Assembly: GCA_005884765.1 (NCBI GenBank)
Contig: VAZV01000152.1
Span: forward strand, 1-64,000
DNA: 64,000 nt
Direction of reading: 5' to 3'
Source of the DNA: Alphaproteobacteria bacterium
Lineage (GTDB): Bacteria > Pseudomonadota > Alphaproteobacteria > Rhizobiales > Xanthobacteraceae
Both the position numbers and the translations under genes were made by a program. Under the pieces are notes generated by a model. It searched no databases. It saw only the letters and a program-made list of their open reading frames with translations, and was not told where the DNA came from. Below, one piece after another: positions 44,502 through 53,443 of this stretch. Every line of letters begins with the position of its first letter. The first letter of the stretch is position 1.

Positions 44502-45635
44502 ATGCGGGTCCATATGCTGGCGATCGTCGTGCCGGCGATCGTTGCAATCCAGCTCGGCGTGGCGCTTCCGGCCTGTGCGGAAACCCAGGCTGATGCGGAT
44601 CGATCGATCAGCGAAGTGCTTCCGCTCTTCAACAAGAACCACTGCGAAACGATCAGGGACCCCGCGGAGCAATTGTTTTGCGGAGACCCCGAACTTGCTG
44701 CCGCCGCGGTCAAACTGAGCAGCGCGACCCAGGACAGGCAGGATCGGATTCCGGATCGCCGCCATGCGATCGAGGAAAACGTGCAGTGGATTGCGGATCG
44801 CAATTTGAGCTGCGGCATCTTCGAACAGGAAGCGGTTCGCTTCGAAGACGTCGAGCCCGTGGCCGCCTGTCTTTTGAAGGAAACCGAGGAACGGATCGCG
44901 ATCCTGCGCGACTCGAACTTCGACTGCCTGGCTACCAACACAGCCGCCGGCGCGCTGATATGCAGCGATCCGTCGCTTGCCATCGCGGAGATGGAGCTCA
45001 ACGAGCACGTCCTCGCCTTGATCGCCAAACTGCAGGAAAATGAAGCCAGGGACGCCTTCGCCGAATATGCAAGGTGGACCAGAGAACGCGACCGCAAATG
45101 CAACCTGGTAGGCAAGGAGAACGTACCGCTGCATGAGCTATCATCGTCGGAGCGTTGTCTTTCGGACTATCTCGGTGAGAAGACGGCGGAAGTCGTAGCA
45201 GTCAAGGGCGATCCAAAGCGCCTGTTCGGACAGCACCTGCCCTCGCCGATCCCCAACGCCGATGCCGTCGATTTATGCGTCAGCCAAATCCACGCCGCCA
45301 ACACCTGCGAGAATTTTCTACGGATCAGCCGCGTATTTGAGATCGACAGCGAGGTGGCCGAGCAAAGCGCGCTGGTAACGGCCGAGGTCGAGATGGTCGT
45401 GCTTTCGCCGTTTGCGGTCTGCAGCGCGGTCGCATCGAGCTGCACCGGCACTTGCTGGGATTTGAAGTCCGGCAAGGCGAACCCATCGCCGGCAAGCCGG
45501 GACAGTTTCGGCGTCGCGCATCGGCTCAGGATCGAAAAAGCCTTCGCGTTTCAAAAGACCGACGGCGGAAACTGGCGCTGCAACGCGACCGCGCTGCAGC
45601 CGGTCGATTTCGGCGTCGCGCTTGGACGGCGATAA
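44502..45635 (+). CDS. Exported LprI-like (DUF1311) protein
   Basis: 377 residues with a signal peptide (MLAIVVPAIVAIQLGVALPACA). Two cysteine-containing segments have the LprI-like pattern: CETIRDPAEQLFCGDPELAA (about residues 48-67) and CLATNTAAGALICSDPSLA with a later WTRERDRKC (about 147-205). A separate C-terminal domain (about 260-375) holds more cysteines. LprI-type proteins include a lysozyme inhibitor, but most are uncharacterised. It is 107 bp downstream of the LapG-type gene on the same strand and may be co-transcribed. Confidence 0.75.
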   Translation: MRVHMLAIVVPAIVAIQLGVALPACAETQADADRSISEVLPLFNKNHCETIRDPAEQLFCGDPELAAAAVKLSSATQDRQDRIPDRRHAIEENVQWIADRNLSCGIFEQEAVRFEDVEPVAACLLKETEERIAILRDSNFDCLATNTAAGALICSDPSLAIAEMELNEHVLALIAKLQENEARDAFAEYARWTRERDRKCNLVGKENVPLHELSSSERCLSDYLGEKTAEVVAVKGDPKRLFGQHLPSPIPNADAVDLCVSQIHAANTCENFLRISRVFEIDSEVAEQSALVTAEVEMVVLSPFAVCSAVASSCTGTCWDLKSGKANPSPASRDSFGVAHRLRIEKAFAFQKTDGGNWRCNATALQPVDFGVALGRR

Positions 45636-45660
45636 CTTCGCCCGGCGATCCGCGCGGTTG

Positions 45661-45774
45661 GACCGCGCGGTCATTCCGGACTGGTGCGCTCGCACCAGTC
45701 CGGAATCCCGCGATTCTCAGATGTGCAACTGCACATCATAGTTCGATGCTTCACATCGCCCCGGAATGACGGTC
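45661..45774. repeat. Intergenic palindromic repeat with strong hairpin
   Basis: The arms of a near-perfect hairpin at 45674-45705 (ttccggactggtgcg / cgcaccagtccggaa) lie between outer arms ggtcattcc and ggaatgac. This layout is a common Bradyrhizobium intergenic repeat. It sits between convergent genes and may terminate both. Confidence 0.65.
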
Positions 45775-45777
45775 GCC

Positions 45778-46977
45778 TCAGAACGATAGACTATCCCTGA
45801 CCAGCACCCACCGGCCGTGCTGGATCTGCTGGACCTGCGTCACCGTGTTGGCCAGATGATCGGTCTTGGAGAATTTGGTCGGCGGCGAATTGAAAATGTC
45901 GAGGAACTTATCGCCGGACTCCAGTGCATCGAGCATCTTCTGGCCGGTCAGATCCTTGCCGGCCATGTTGGCGTAATAGGCAAACGTCTCCACCGCATTG
46001 TAGCCGACGATGGCCTGGGTATTGGCATCGGTGCCGAACATCTTCTTGTAGTTCACGAGCCAGTCCTTGGCCTTGCCCTTGGCCGTATCTTCGTAGGGAA
46101 TTTCGAAGCCCGACGCGGCGTAGAGTCCTTCCACGGCTTCCTTGCCAAGCGCCGGCACTTCAAGCACGTTGGTCGGCGTGGCACCGAGGAAGGTCACGTC
46201 CCAGCCGAGTTTCCTCGCTTCACTCATCGCGCCGATGGTCTCGCGGATCACGGTGCCGAGCACGACCAGATCGCAGCCATCGGATTTCATCTTGGCGACC
46301 TGCGCGCTGAAATCGGACGTGCCGCGCTTGTAGCTCGTGACCGAGGCCGGCTGGACCTTCATGGCATCGAGTTGCTGGGTAAATCCGTCAAGCACGTTTT
46401 TTCCGTACTCGTCGTCCTGATGCATGATGCAGGGTTTCTTGAAGTTCTTCGCATCCAACATGTATTTGAGCGCGGCGCGCGTGCTCTCGACATAGGGCAG
46501 GAGATTGTTGAACTTGAGCCGTTCCTGTGGCTTCGACGGATCGAACTTGAAGGTGAATTCGGCAGCCGTCAGCGGAAACAATTGCAACACGCCGGCGTCG
46601 AACAGCACGTCCTGCGCCGCAAGCACGGTGGGCGAACCCATCGGGCCGATCATGGCGAAAATCTTGTCGCGCTCGACCATTTTTTGCGATGCCAGCACCG
46701 CCCGCTTCGGATCGTAGCCGTTGTCTTCCAGGATCATCCTAAGCTTGCGCCCCTGGATGCCGCCGGCCGCGTTGATCTCCTCGACCGCCATTTTCATGCC
46801 GTTGGACGCCGGGACGCCCCAGACCTTGATTGGGCCCGACAAAACCTGGTGAGTGCCGATCACGATCTCGGTTGCCGAGATGCCGTCATTGGTGACTTTG
46901 GTCTGCGCCGCGGCCGGTAGATGCGTCAGCGCGAGCGCGCCGACCGCAAGGCCCAACGCCTTGAGCGATTTCGACAC
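45778..46977 (-). CDS. Branched-chain amino acid-type ABC transporter substrate-binding protein (LivK-like)
   Basis: 399 residues from a GTG preceded by GAGGAG. A signal peptide (LKALGLAVGALALTHLPAAAQ) is followed by the Peripla_BP_6 core: EIVIGTHQVLSGP, GGIQGRKLRMILEDNGYDPKR reading through the first lobe, MIGPMGSPTVLAAQDV and the DEYGKNVLDGF hinge region. Family members bind amino acids, amides or aromatic acids; the ligand is unknown. No liv permease or ATPase genes accompany it, only a 17-codon livH stub upstream. Confidence 0.92.
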   Translation of the reverse strand: MSKSLKALGLAVGALALTHLPAAAQTKVTNDGISATEIVIGTHQVLSGPIKVWGVPASNGMKMAVEEINAAGGIQGRKLRMILEDNGYDPKRAVLASQKMVERDKIFAMIGPMGSPTVLAAQDVLFDAGVLQLFPLTAAEFTFKFDPSKPQERLKFNNLLPYVESTRAALKYMLDAKNFKKPCIMHQDDEYGKNVLDGFTQQLDAMKVQPASVTSYKRGTSDFSAQVAKMKSDGCDLVVLGTVIRETIGAMSEARKLGWDVTFLGATPTNVLEVPALGKEAVEGLYAASGFEIPYEDTAKGKAKDWLVNYKKMFGTDANTQAIVGYNAVETFAYYANMAGKDLTGQKMLDALESGDKFLDIFNSPPTKFSKTDHLANTVTQVQQIQHGRWVLVRDSLSF

Positions 46978-47092
46978 GGCTGGTCTCCTCTTGCCTGTTG
47001 ATAGCTTTGGCCCGCATTGAACGAAGGCTCGGCCTGCTGGTCCTTCGACGTTGTCAAACCTCTCGCGCGGTTCACGCCGCCGCCCGTTCGCC

Positions 47093-47146
47093 CTACACGC
47101 AGCCGAGTGCGATGCCGCTCACCAACTGCTGAACGAAGTCCGGCAT
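47093..47146 (-). pseudogene. livH-type permease remnant (first 17 codons)
   Basis: A good SD (GGGGAGGG) precedes an ATG at 47146 and MPDFVQQLVSGIALGCV, the typical start of LivH-family permeases, which would continue YGLIALGF. Here the next codon is TAG and no permease sequence follows. This suggests the rest of a liv operon was deleted between this point and the binding-protein gene. Confidence 0.55.
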
Positions 47147-47393
47147 TGCCGAGAGCCCTCCCCGGATGTGCCGGCGATTTGTTGGATCGCCTTTGCCGCG
47201 TCTTGTGTCCGCGAGCTGCTCAGCGCTGAACGACTGCACATTGTCCGTAAACCCATTCAGCCCAAAGGCTCGACCTCTGTCAACGAAGCGCTGGTGATGC
47301 CCCGGCGGGGCGGAATTTGAGTTTGCCGATTCACGGCGCCGAAATATCTTCAGTCCATGGTGGCGATGCCAAAACAAGCGGGATAGACGCGTC

Positions 47394-48143
47394 ATGAAAT
47401 CAGAACAATCCGCGCTGCAGGTGCGAGGGTTAACAAAGCGTTTTGACCGCCTCGCGGTCGATGCGCTTGATCTCACCGTCCGCAGCGGCGAATTCTACGC
47501 CTTGGTCGGGCCCAACGGCGCCGGCAAGACCACGACCTTGCGCATGGTCGCGGGCCTGCTCAGGCCCGATGCCGGTTCGGTCGCGATCTTCGGTATCGAC
47601 GCGCTCGGTGAGCCGGTCGCCGCCAAGCAGATGATGGCGTGGGTTTCCGACGAGCCGATGATCTATGACAAGCTCACACCGCTGGAATATCTCGAATTTG
47701 TCGCCGGCCTCTGGGGCGTCGATCCCCAGGTCGCGCATCAATCGGCACGCGATCTTCTGGTCTCGCTCGGTCTCGAGCCGCACCTTGGCGAGCGCTGCGA
47801 AGGATTTTCCAAAGGCATGCGCCAGAAAGTGGCGCTGGCCGGCGCGCTGGTCCACGACCCCCATCTGATCATCCTGGACGAGCCGCTCACCGGCCTCGAC
47901 GCCGTCTCCGCCCGCCACGTCAAGGGACTATTAGGCGATCGCGTGCGCGCAGGCTCCACGGTGATCATGACCACCCATATTCTTGAAGTCGCCGAACGCA
48001 TGGCCGATCGGATCGGCGTCATTGCCGCAGGCCGGCTGGTGGCCGAGGGGACGCTTGCCGAATTGCGCCAGCAAAACGGGCGTAGCGATACCAGTCTCGA
48101 AGACCTGTTCATCGCGCTGGTCGACGTCGAGGCCGCCGCATGA
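47394..48143 (+). CDS. ABC-2 type exporter ATP-binding protein
   Basis: 249 residues. Walker A VGPNGAGKTT, signature FSKGMRQKVALAGAL (the FSKGMRQK variant common in ABC-2 exporters), Walker B LIILDEPLTGLD and H-loop TTHILEVAE are present. It overlaps the membrane-protein gene by four bases. Related pairs export drugs, polysaccharides or lipids; the cargo is unknown. Confidence 0.92.
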   Translation: MKSEQSALQVRGLTKRFDRLAVDALDLTVRSGEFYALVGPNGAGKTTTLRMVAGLLRPDAGSVAIFGIDALGEPVAAKQMMAWVSDEPMIYDKLTPLEYLEFVAGLWGVDPQVAHQSARDLLVSLGLEPHLGERCEGFSKGMRQKVALAGALVHDPHLIILDEPLTGLDAVSARHVKGLLGDRVRAGSTVIMTTHILEVAERMADRIGVIAAGRLVAEGTLAELRQQNGRSDTSLEDLFIALVDVEAAA

Positions 48144-49666
48144 GCTCGGACGCGGCACTCACCTGGTTTGCGCGGCATGAGCTGCGCCTGGCATGGCGCG
48201 AATGGCTCGCGATGATGACGGGCGGGCGGCGCCGGCGCAAACGCGCGGTCGCCATCGGCCTGATTGTCTTTGCCGCGTTCATGCATATCCCGGCCTGGGC
48301 GGTGATCGGCCGTTTCGCCGATCTGCGCCTGCCGCTCGACAAATCCTCGCTCATCGTCATCACCGCGTCCATTTTTCTCGCCTGGGCCCTGATGCTGTCG
48401 CAGGCAATCGAATCGGTTACGCGGGTATTCTACGCGCGTGCCGATCTCGATCTGATCATGTCGTCGCCGGTCAAGCTGAGCAATGTGTTTTCGATTCGCA
48501 TCGCCGCGATCGCGCTGTCGATCACAGCAATGGCACTCCTGTTGTCGACGCCGTTCGTCGATGTGCTGGTGATCGCGGGCGGTGTCCGGTGGTTGTCGGC
48601 GTTCGGCGTCGTTATCGCCATTGGGCTCACGGCCGCGGCAGTCGCGATCGCGGCCACGATCGTGCTGTTTCGCCTGATCGGTCCGGCGCGAACCCGCCTG
48701 GTCGCGCAAATCCTCGCCGCGATCATCGGCGCCGGTTTCGTCATTGCGCTGCAGGTAGCGGCGATCCTTTCCTATGGCACGCTGTCACGGTTTGCGGTTC
48801 TGACGTCGGATGCCGCTGCGGCAATCGCGCCTGGAATCGACAGCGTCGTGTGGTGGCCGGCGCGCGCTGCGCTCGGCGACGGCGAGGCGCTGCTGCTGCT
48901 GTTGTCCGTTGGCCTCGTCCTGCTCGGTGTCGTGATGGCGATGTTCTCAGCCAGTTTCGCCGACACCGCGGTCAGCGCCTCGGTGCATGCCGGTTCAGGC
49001 CCTCAGGGCATTCGGCCAAAAACATTTCGTGGCGGCTCGCGGCAGCAGGCGCTGCGGCGCAAGGAGTTTGTGCTGCTGCGGCGCGATCCCTGGCTGATCT
49101 CGCAAACCCTGATGCAGCTGCTCTATCTGGTGCCGCCGGCATTGTTGTTGTGGCGAAGCTTTGCCGACTCTTCTACGGCGATCATACTGATCACCCCGGT
49201 CATCGTGATGGCGGCGGGTCAGCTCGCCGGCGGCCTTGCCTGGTTGACGATCTCGGGCGAAGACGCTGCCGATCTGGTCGCGACCGCGCCGCTGCCGCCT
49301 GCGCGCACTATCCGCGCCAAGATCGAGGTGGTGCTGATCTCAATCGGCATGATCTTCGCCCCGCTGGTGCTCGCGCTCGGCGTCGCCTCGCCGCCACAGG
49401 CCGCGGTCACCGCGGTCGGCGTCATCATCGGAGCCGTGTGCGCGACGTCGATCCAGCTCTGGTTTCGCGTGCAGGCCAAGCGCAGCCAGTTCCGCCGCCG
49501 CCAGACCTCGTCGCGGCTCGCGACTTTTGCCGAGGCCTTTTCCTCGATCGGATGGGCCGCGACCGCGGCGCTGGCGCTCGTGGTTCCGGTTGCGGCCGTC
49601 ATCAGCGGGTTGATGACGGCAGCTCTGCTCGCAGCGACCTGGAAGCTGAGCCCGCGGCGGGAGTGA
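48140..49666 (+). CDS. ABC-2 type exporter membrane subunit
   Basis: 508 residues with about ten to twelve hydrophobic segments, such as AVAIGLIVFAAFMHIPAWAV and AAIIGAGFVIALQVAAIL. A central cytoplasmic stretch (RGGSRQQALRRKEFVLLRRD) is typical of large ABC-2 permeases. It is coupled by an ATGA overlap to the ATPase gene and forms with it a two-gene exporter. The substrate is unknown. Confidence 0.85.
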   Translation: MSSDAALTWFARHELRLAWREWLAMMTGGRRRRKRAVAIGLIVFAAFMHIPAWAVIGRFADLRLPLDKSSLIVITASIFLAWALMLSQAIESVTRVFYARADLDLIMSSPVKLSNVFSIRIAAIALSITAMALLLSTPFVDVLVIAGGVRWLSAFGVVIAIGLTAAAVAIAATIVLFRLIGPARTRLVAQILAAIIGAGFVIALQVAAILSYGTLSRFAVLTSDAAAAIAPGIDSVVWWPARAALGDGEALLLLLSVGLVLLGVVMAMFSASFADTAVSASVHAGSGPQGIRPKTFRGGSRQQALRRKEFVLLRRDPWLISQTLMQLLYLVPPALLLWRSFADSSTAIILITPVIVMAAGQLAGGLAWLTISGEDAADLVATAPLPPARTIRAKIEVVLISIGMIFAPLVLALGVASPPQAAVTAVGVIIGAVCATSIQLWFRVQAKRSQFRRRQTSSRLATFAEAFSSIGWAATAALALVVPVAAVISGLMTAALLAATWKLSPRRE

Positions 49667-49677
49667 GCGCAACGCTC

Positions 49678-50619
49678 TTACCCTTCAATCAGCTCCATCA
49701 CCGCGCCGGCAAATGCCTCCGGCTCCTCCTGCGGCAGATTGTGTCCGGCGCGCGGGATCACGCGATGGCTGCGGCGGCCGGTGAATTTTGGCGCGCTGGC
49801 GCTGCCGTCGGTCGCCGGCGTCACGCCGTCGGCATCGCCGTCGAGCGTGATGGTCGGGACCGTGATCGGCGGCAACTCGGCGAGCCGCCGCTGCAGATCC
49901 GCATATTGCGGATCGCCTGCCGCCAGGCCGAAGCGATGGCGATAGCTGTGGATCACGACGTCGACATAGTCCGGATTGTCGTGCGCGACCGCGGTCCGCT
50001 CGAAGCACGCATCGTCGAAATGTCAGTTCGGCGACCACTGCCGCCATAATATCCTGGCGATCTCACGCCGGTTGGCCGCGAGCCCCACGCGCCCGCGCTC
50101 GAGCTGAAAATAATATTGGTACCACAGCGCAACCTCATGCTGCGGCCGCGCCGGCACCATGGCACGCGCGATGTCCTGAATGAGATAGGAGTTCACCGAG
50201 ACCAGACCGATGCAGCGCTCCGGCCACAGCGCCGCACCGACGCAGGCCGCGCGGCCGCCCCAGTCGTAGCCCGCGAATACCGCGCGCTCGATCTCAAGCG
50301 CATCCATCAGCGCCGTCATGTCCGCGCCGATCGCGGCCTGCTCGCCTGAGCGCGGCGTTGCGGAATCGCGAAAGCGGGTTGGGCCGTAACCGCGCAAGTA
50401 CGGCACGATGACGCGGCAGCCTTTTGAGGCCAGCATTGGCGCAACGTCGACATAAGAATGGATGTCGTAGGGAAAGCCATGCATGAGCATCGCAGCCGGG
50501 CCATCCGAGGGGCTGGCCTCGTAATAGGCGATATCGAGCACGCCGGCATCGACACGGCGGAGCGGTTCGAGGCGTTTTGTCGAGGGTGCACGCGGAACGG
50601 AAAAGGACTGCTCGGACAT
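49678..50619 (-). pseudogene. Alpha/beta hydrolase with an in-frame stop codon
   Basis: The frame encodes a 313-residue hydrolase of the epoxide hydrolase/haloalkane dehalogenase type, interrupted by TGA at 50023-50025 in WSPN-stop-HFDDA, where relatives have Trp (TGG). The first part has the oxyanion motif HGFPYD and the nucleophile Asp in AGYDWGGRAA. The catalytic His lies after the stop (IPRAGHNLPQEEP). The 198-residue truncated product would lack it and be inactive. Both sides are otherwise intact and in frame, so the lesion is recent or a sequencing error. Confidence 0.85.
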
Positions 50620-50709
50620 GTGAACTCCACGGCGGCGTCTGGCATGATAAGTTTGGCACTGAATGATGCGATTACAATATCGCTGGCGCGATCGAAACGG
50701 GGTTTGGCG

Positions 50710-51525
50710 ATGTTGCGACTATCTTGTGCTGCTTTGGCGATGTTGAGCTGGTTGATCGCACCTGTCGCCGCCGAGGATGTTCCGCGAAGCGAATGCCTGG
50801 CGATCTCGCAAGGAGCCCCGCGGGCGGCGCCAGTCAATCTGCGGAGGGCTGCCAATGCAGCCGACGAGATCGCGATCACCTATGGCGGCCATTCGACCTA
50901 TTACATCGACACGCCCGCGGGGCTTCGGATCGCAACCGACTGGAGCGGCGCCTATCGCACCGGCCGGCTTCCCGACGTCGTCACCATGAACCGCGCGCAC
51001 TCGACCCATTACACCCTGTTTCCCGACCCGCACATTGCCCATGTGCTGCACGGCTGGGGCGACGACGGCCAGCCGGCGAAGATCGCGGAGCGCATCGGCG
51101 ACGTTTTCATCCGCAATGTAACGACCGACATCCGCCGCTACTGGGGCGACGATTCGAGCGGCGAGATGATCAAGGACGGCAATTCGATCTTCATCTTCGA
51201 GGTCGCGGGCCTGTGCATCGGCCATCTCGGGCATCTTCACCATCCGCTCGACGACGCCCGGTTTGCGGCGATCGGCCGGCTCGATGTCGTAATGGTGCCG
51301 ATCGACGGCACCTATACGATGTCGCTCGACGGTGTTTCGGAGATCACGCGGCGCTTACGCGCAGCCGTCGTGCTGCCGATGCACCGTTTTGCGACGCCGC
51401 TTGAGGAATTCATGCGCCGGATCGGCCAACAGTTCGAGATCGACGTCCGCACCGAGCGCACGCTGAGGATATCGCGGGAGACGCTACCGGGCACGCCGAC
51501 CGTCATCATCCTCGACGGGGTTTGA
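50710..51525 (+). CDS. Exported metallo-beta-lactamase fold protein (UlaG-like), atypical metal motif
   Basis: 271 residues from 50710; the longer frame upstream has no homology. A signal peptide (LSCAALAMLSWLIAPVAA) indicates periplasmic location. The fold is suggested by ITYGGHSTYYIDTPAGLRIATDW, GLCIGHLGHLHHPLDD in the middle and VVLPMHRFATP near the end. The usual HxHxDH signature is replaced by RAHSTHYT, so metal binding may differ or be partial. The substrate is unknown. It is divergent from the broken hydrolase. Confidence 0.78.
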   Translation: MLRLSCAALAMLSWLIAPVAAEDVPRSECLAISQGAPRAAPVNLRRAANAADEIAITYGGHSTYYIDTPAGLRIATDWSGAYRTGRLPDVVTMNRAHSTHYTLFPDPHIAHVLHGWGDDGQPAKIAERIGDVFIRNVTTDIRRYWGDDSSGEMIKDGNSIFIFEVAGLCIGHLGHLHHPLDDARFAAIGRLDVVMVPIDGTYTMSLDGVSEITRRLRAAVVLPMHRFATPLEEFMRRIGQQFEIDVRTERTLRISRETLPGTPTVIILDGV

Positions 51526-51619
51526 TATCCAATACCAGCCATCGGCGTCATGACTGGCCTGGCGCCGGCAATGCGCTAGTATCGCAGCCCACAAGCAATA
51601 AGAACAGGGAGCGAAATTC

Positions 51620-52669
51620 ATGGCCAGCACTGCACCCGCCTGGAAGAGCGGGCTTTACGCCGATCCGCGCGAAGACTGGCTCGCGCAACTGACCGAGCAA
51701 GTGATCGATCCAGCGCGACCGATCGTCGATCCGCACCATCATCTCTGGGATCGCGGCGGTCTGCGCTACATGATCGAGGACTTGGCCGCGGATATCGGGT
51801 CAGGCCACAACGTTATCGCAACCGTCTATGTCGAGGCCCGTTCGATGTATCGCGCGCAGGGCCCAGAGGCATTCCGCCCGGTCGGCGAAGTCGAATTCGC
51901 CAACGGCGCCGCGGCGATGAGCGCAAGCGGCGGCTATGGCAAGGCCTTGATCTGCGCCGGCATCGTCGGCCACGTCAATCTGTTGCTGGGCGACGGCGCG
52001 AAACCGGTGCTGGAGGCGGAGGTCGCTGCCGGCAACGGCCGCTTCCGCGGCATCCGCCATTCCTCGGCCTGGGATGCTGACCCCAATGTCGCCCACATGT
52101 ATGTGACCCGGCCGAAGGGCTTGCTGGGCGATTCAACCTTCCGCAAGGGTTTTTCCTGTCTCGCGCCGCTCGGCCTGAGTTTTGACGCTTGGCTGTTCCA
52201 GCCTCAGATCGGTGAACTCACCGAGCTCGCGCGAGCCTTTCCGGATACCAGAATCTGCCTTGACCATTGCGGCGGGGTGGTCGGTATCGGCGTTTACGCC
52301 AACCGCCGCGAGGAGCTGTTTCCACTTTGGAAGGCGTCGATCAACGAAATCGCCAAATGTCCGAACGTGGTGGTCAAGCTCGGCGGGCTGGCGATGCGGC
52401 TGCCGGGCTATGATTTTCATCTACGTCCCGAACCGCCGACGTCGGGACAGGCGGCCGCAGCCTGGAAGCCGTATATAGAGACGTGCATCGAGGCCTTCGG
52501 TCCCAGCCGCTGCATGTTCGAGAGCAATTTTCCGCCCGACAAAGGCCAGTGCAGCTATCAAGTGATCTTCAACGCCTTCAAGCGCCTGGCCGCGCCATAT
52601 TCGGAGGCGGAGAAGACCGCGCTGTTCTCGAAGACGGCGACCGATTTCTACCGGCTGAAACTGGGCTGA
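51620..52669 (+). CDS. Amidohydrolase-2 family metal-dependent hydrolase
   Basis: 349 residues. TIM-barrel amidohydrolase features are VDPHHHLWDRGG (the metal-binding HxH, near residue 38), RFRGIRHSSAWD, the strand-5/6 motif ICLDHCGG and CMFESNFPPDK toward the end. Family members include lactone hydrolases and decarboxylases of aromatic or sugar acid pathways; the substrate is unknown. No signal peptide is seen. Confidence 0.9.
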   Translation: MASTAPAWKSGLYADPREDWLAQLTEQVIDPARPIVDPHHHLWDRGGLRYMIEDLAADIGSGHNVIATVYVEARSMYRAQGPEAFRPVGEVEFANGAAAMSASGGYGKALICAGIVGHVNLLLGDGAKPVLEAEVAAGNGRFRGIRHSSAWDADPNVAHMYVTRPKGLLGDSTFRKGFSCLAPLGLSFDAWLFQPQIGELTELARAFPDTRICLDHCGGVVGIGVYANRREELFPLWKASINEIAKCPNVVVKLGGLAMRLPGYDFHLRPEPPTSGQAAAAWKPYIETCIEAFGPSRCMFESNFPPDKGQCSYQVIFNAFKRLAAPYSEAEKTALFSKTATDFYRLKLG

Positions 52670-52785
52670 GCCTCGGTCGGGTGCGTCGGCCGTGATCGAT
52701 GAAGCTTGCCGGCTTCGCGGCCGCTGAACCCGCTAGGCATCGGACGCGACGAAAACCAGGGATCACCAACTTACGGCAGGACCTT

Positions 52786-53343
52786 ATGCCCCTCACGCCC
52801 GATCAACTGGCCAACGAACCAGCCGAGCGGCTGATGTACCCTCCGTTCGACTTCAGGATTGAACCCCCTGGCGATGGATGGTTCTCGGTGGACGGCGTCG
52901 ACCAATATCAGCAGATCGGAAATGACGGCGCAGGCGGCGCCTTCGTGCTGTTGCCGCCATCGCAGCGCGTGCTTTACGTTTCATCCGAGGGCCAGGCCGG
53001 CATCATCGCCGCCGATTTCGAGGAATTTATCCAGCTCATCGTGACGCACCCCTATTGGCGCGACATTCTCAGATTTTCCGGCGGCGGCAAGCTCGCCGAG
53101 ATGCGGCGCGCCGCGGCCGCGCTCGAAGCCACGCTTGACGATGAGGACGAGGTGAATGAAGCACGCGATTTCGTGAGGTCGCAACTGGCGCTCGCCGAAC
53201 CTGCCGATCCGGTCGGCGCCCTGCATCGCGCGGTATCGGCGTCGGACGTTACCGTGCGCGCGCCCGACGGCAACCCTTGCACCGGCCTGGTTAATCGCTA
53301 CACCGTCGACGATTCGCCATTCCTGCGCGGCGTCGCCGACTAG
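52786..53343 (+). CDS. Hypothetical protein
   Basis: 185 residues; the start at 52786 follows GGCAGGA. The protein is acidic, with a WFSVDGVDQYQQIGND segment and a helical middle (KLAEMRRAAAALEATLDDED). It has some flavour of SMI1/KNR4-like proteins (QRVLYVSSEGQAG...EFIQLI), but I am not sure. Its stop codon TAG is the left end of the repeat at 53342. No signal peptide or membrane helix is seen. Confidence 0.7.
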   Translation: MPLTPDQLANEPAERLMYPPFDFRIEPPGDGWFSVDGVDQYQQIGNDGAGGAFVLLPPSQRVLYVSSEGQAGIIAADFEEFIQLIVTHPYWRDILRFSGGGKLAEMRRAAAALEATLDDEDEVNEARDFVRSQLALAEPADPVGALHRAVSASDVTVRAPDGNPCTGLVNRYTVDDSPFLRGVAD

Positions 53344-53443
53344 AGCGGGATGACCCTCTTTCGAATCGTCATCCCGCTCTATCTTCTTGTTTGAGCATGA
53401 TCTTTTCGGAAAACCGGTACCCACTTTTCCGGATCATGCTCTA
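53342..53443. repeat. Double-hairpin intergenic repeat, copy A
   Basis: Hairpin 1 has arms tagagcgggatgac / gtcatcccgctcta; hairpin 2 has arms gagcatgatc / gatcatgctc. Its two ends supply the TAG stops of both convergent flanking genes. Copy B is at 56498-56601. Confidence 0.85.
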
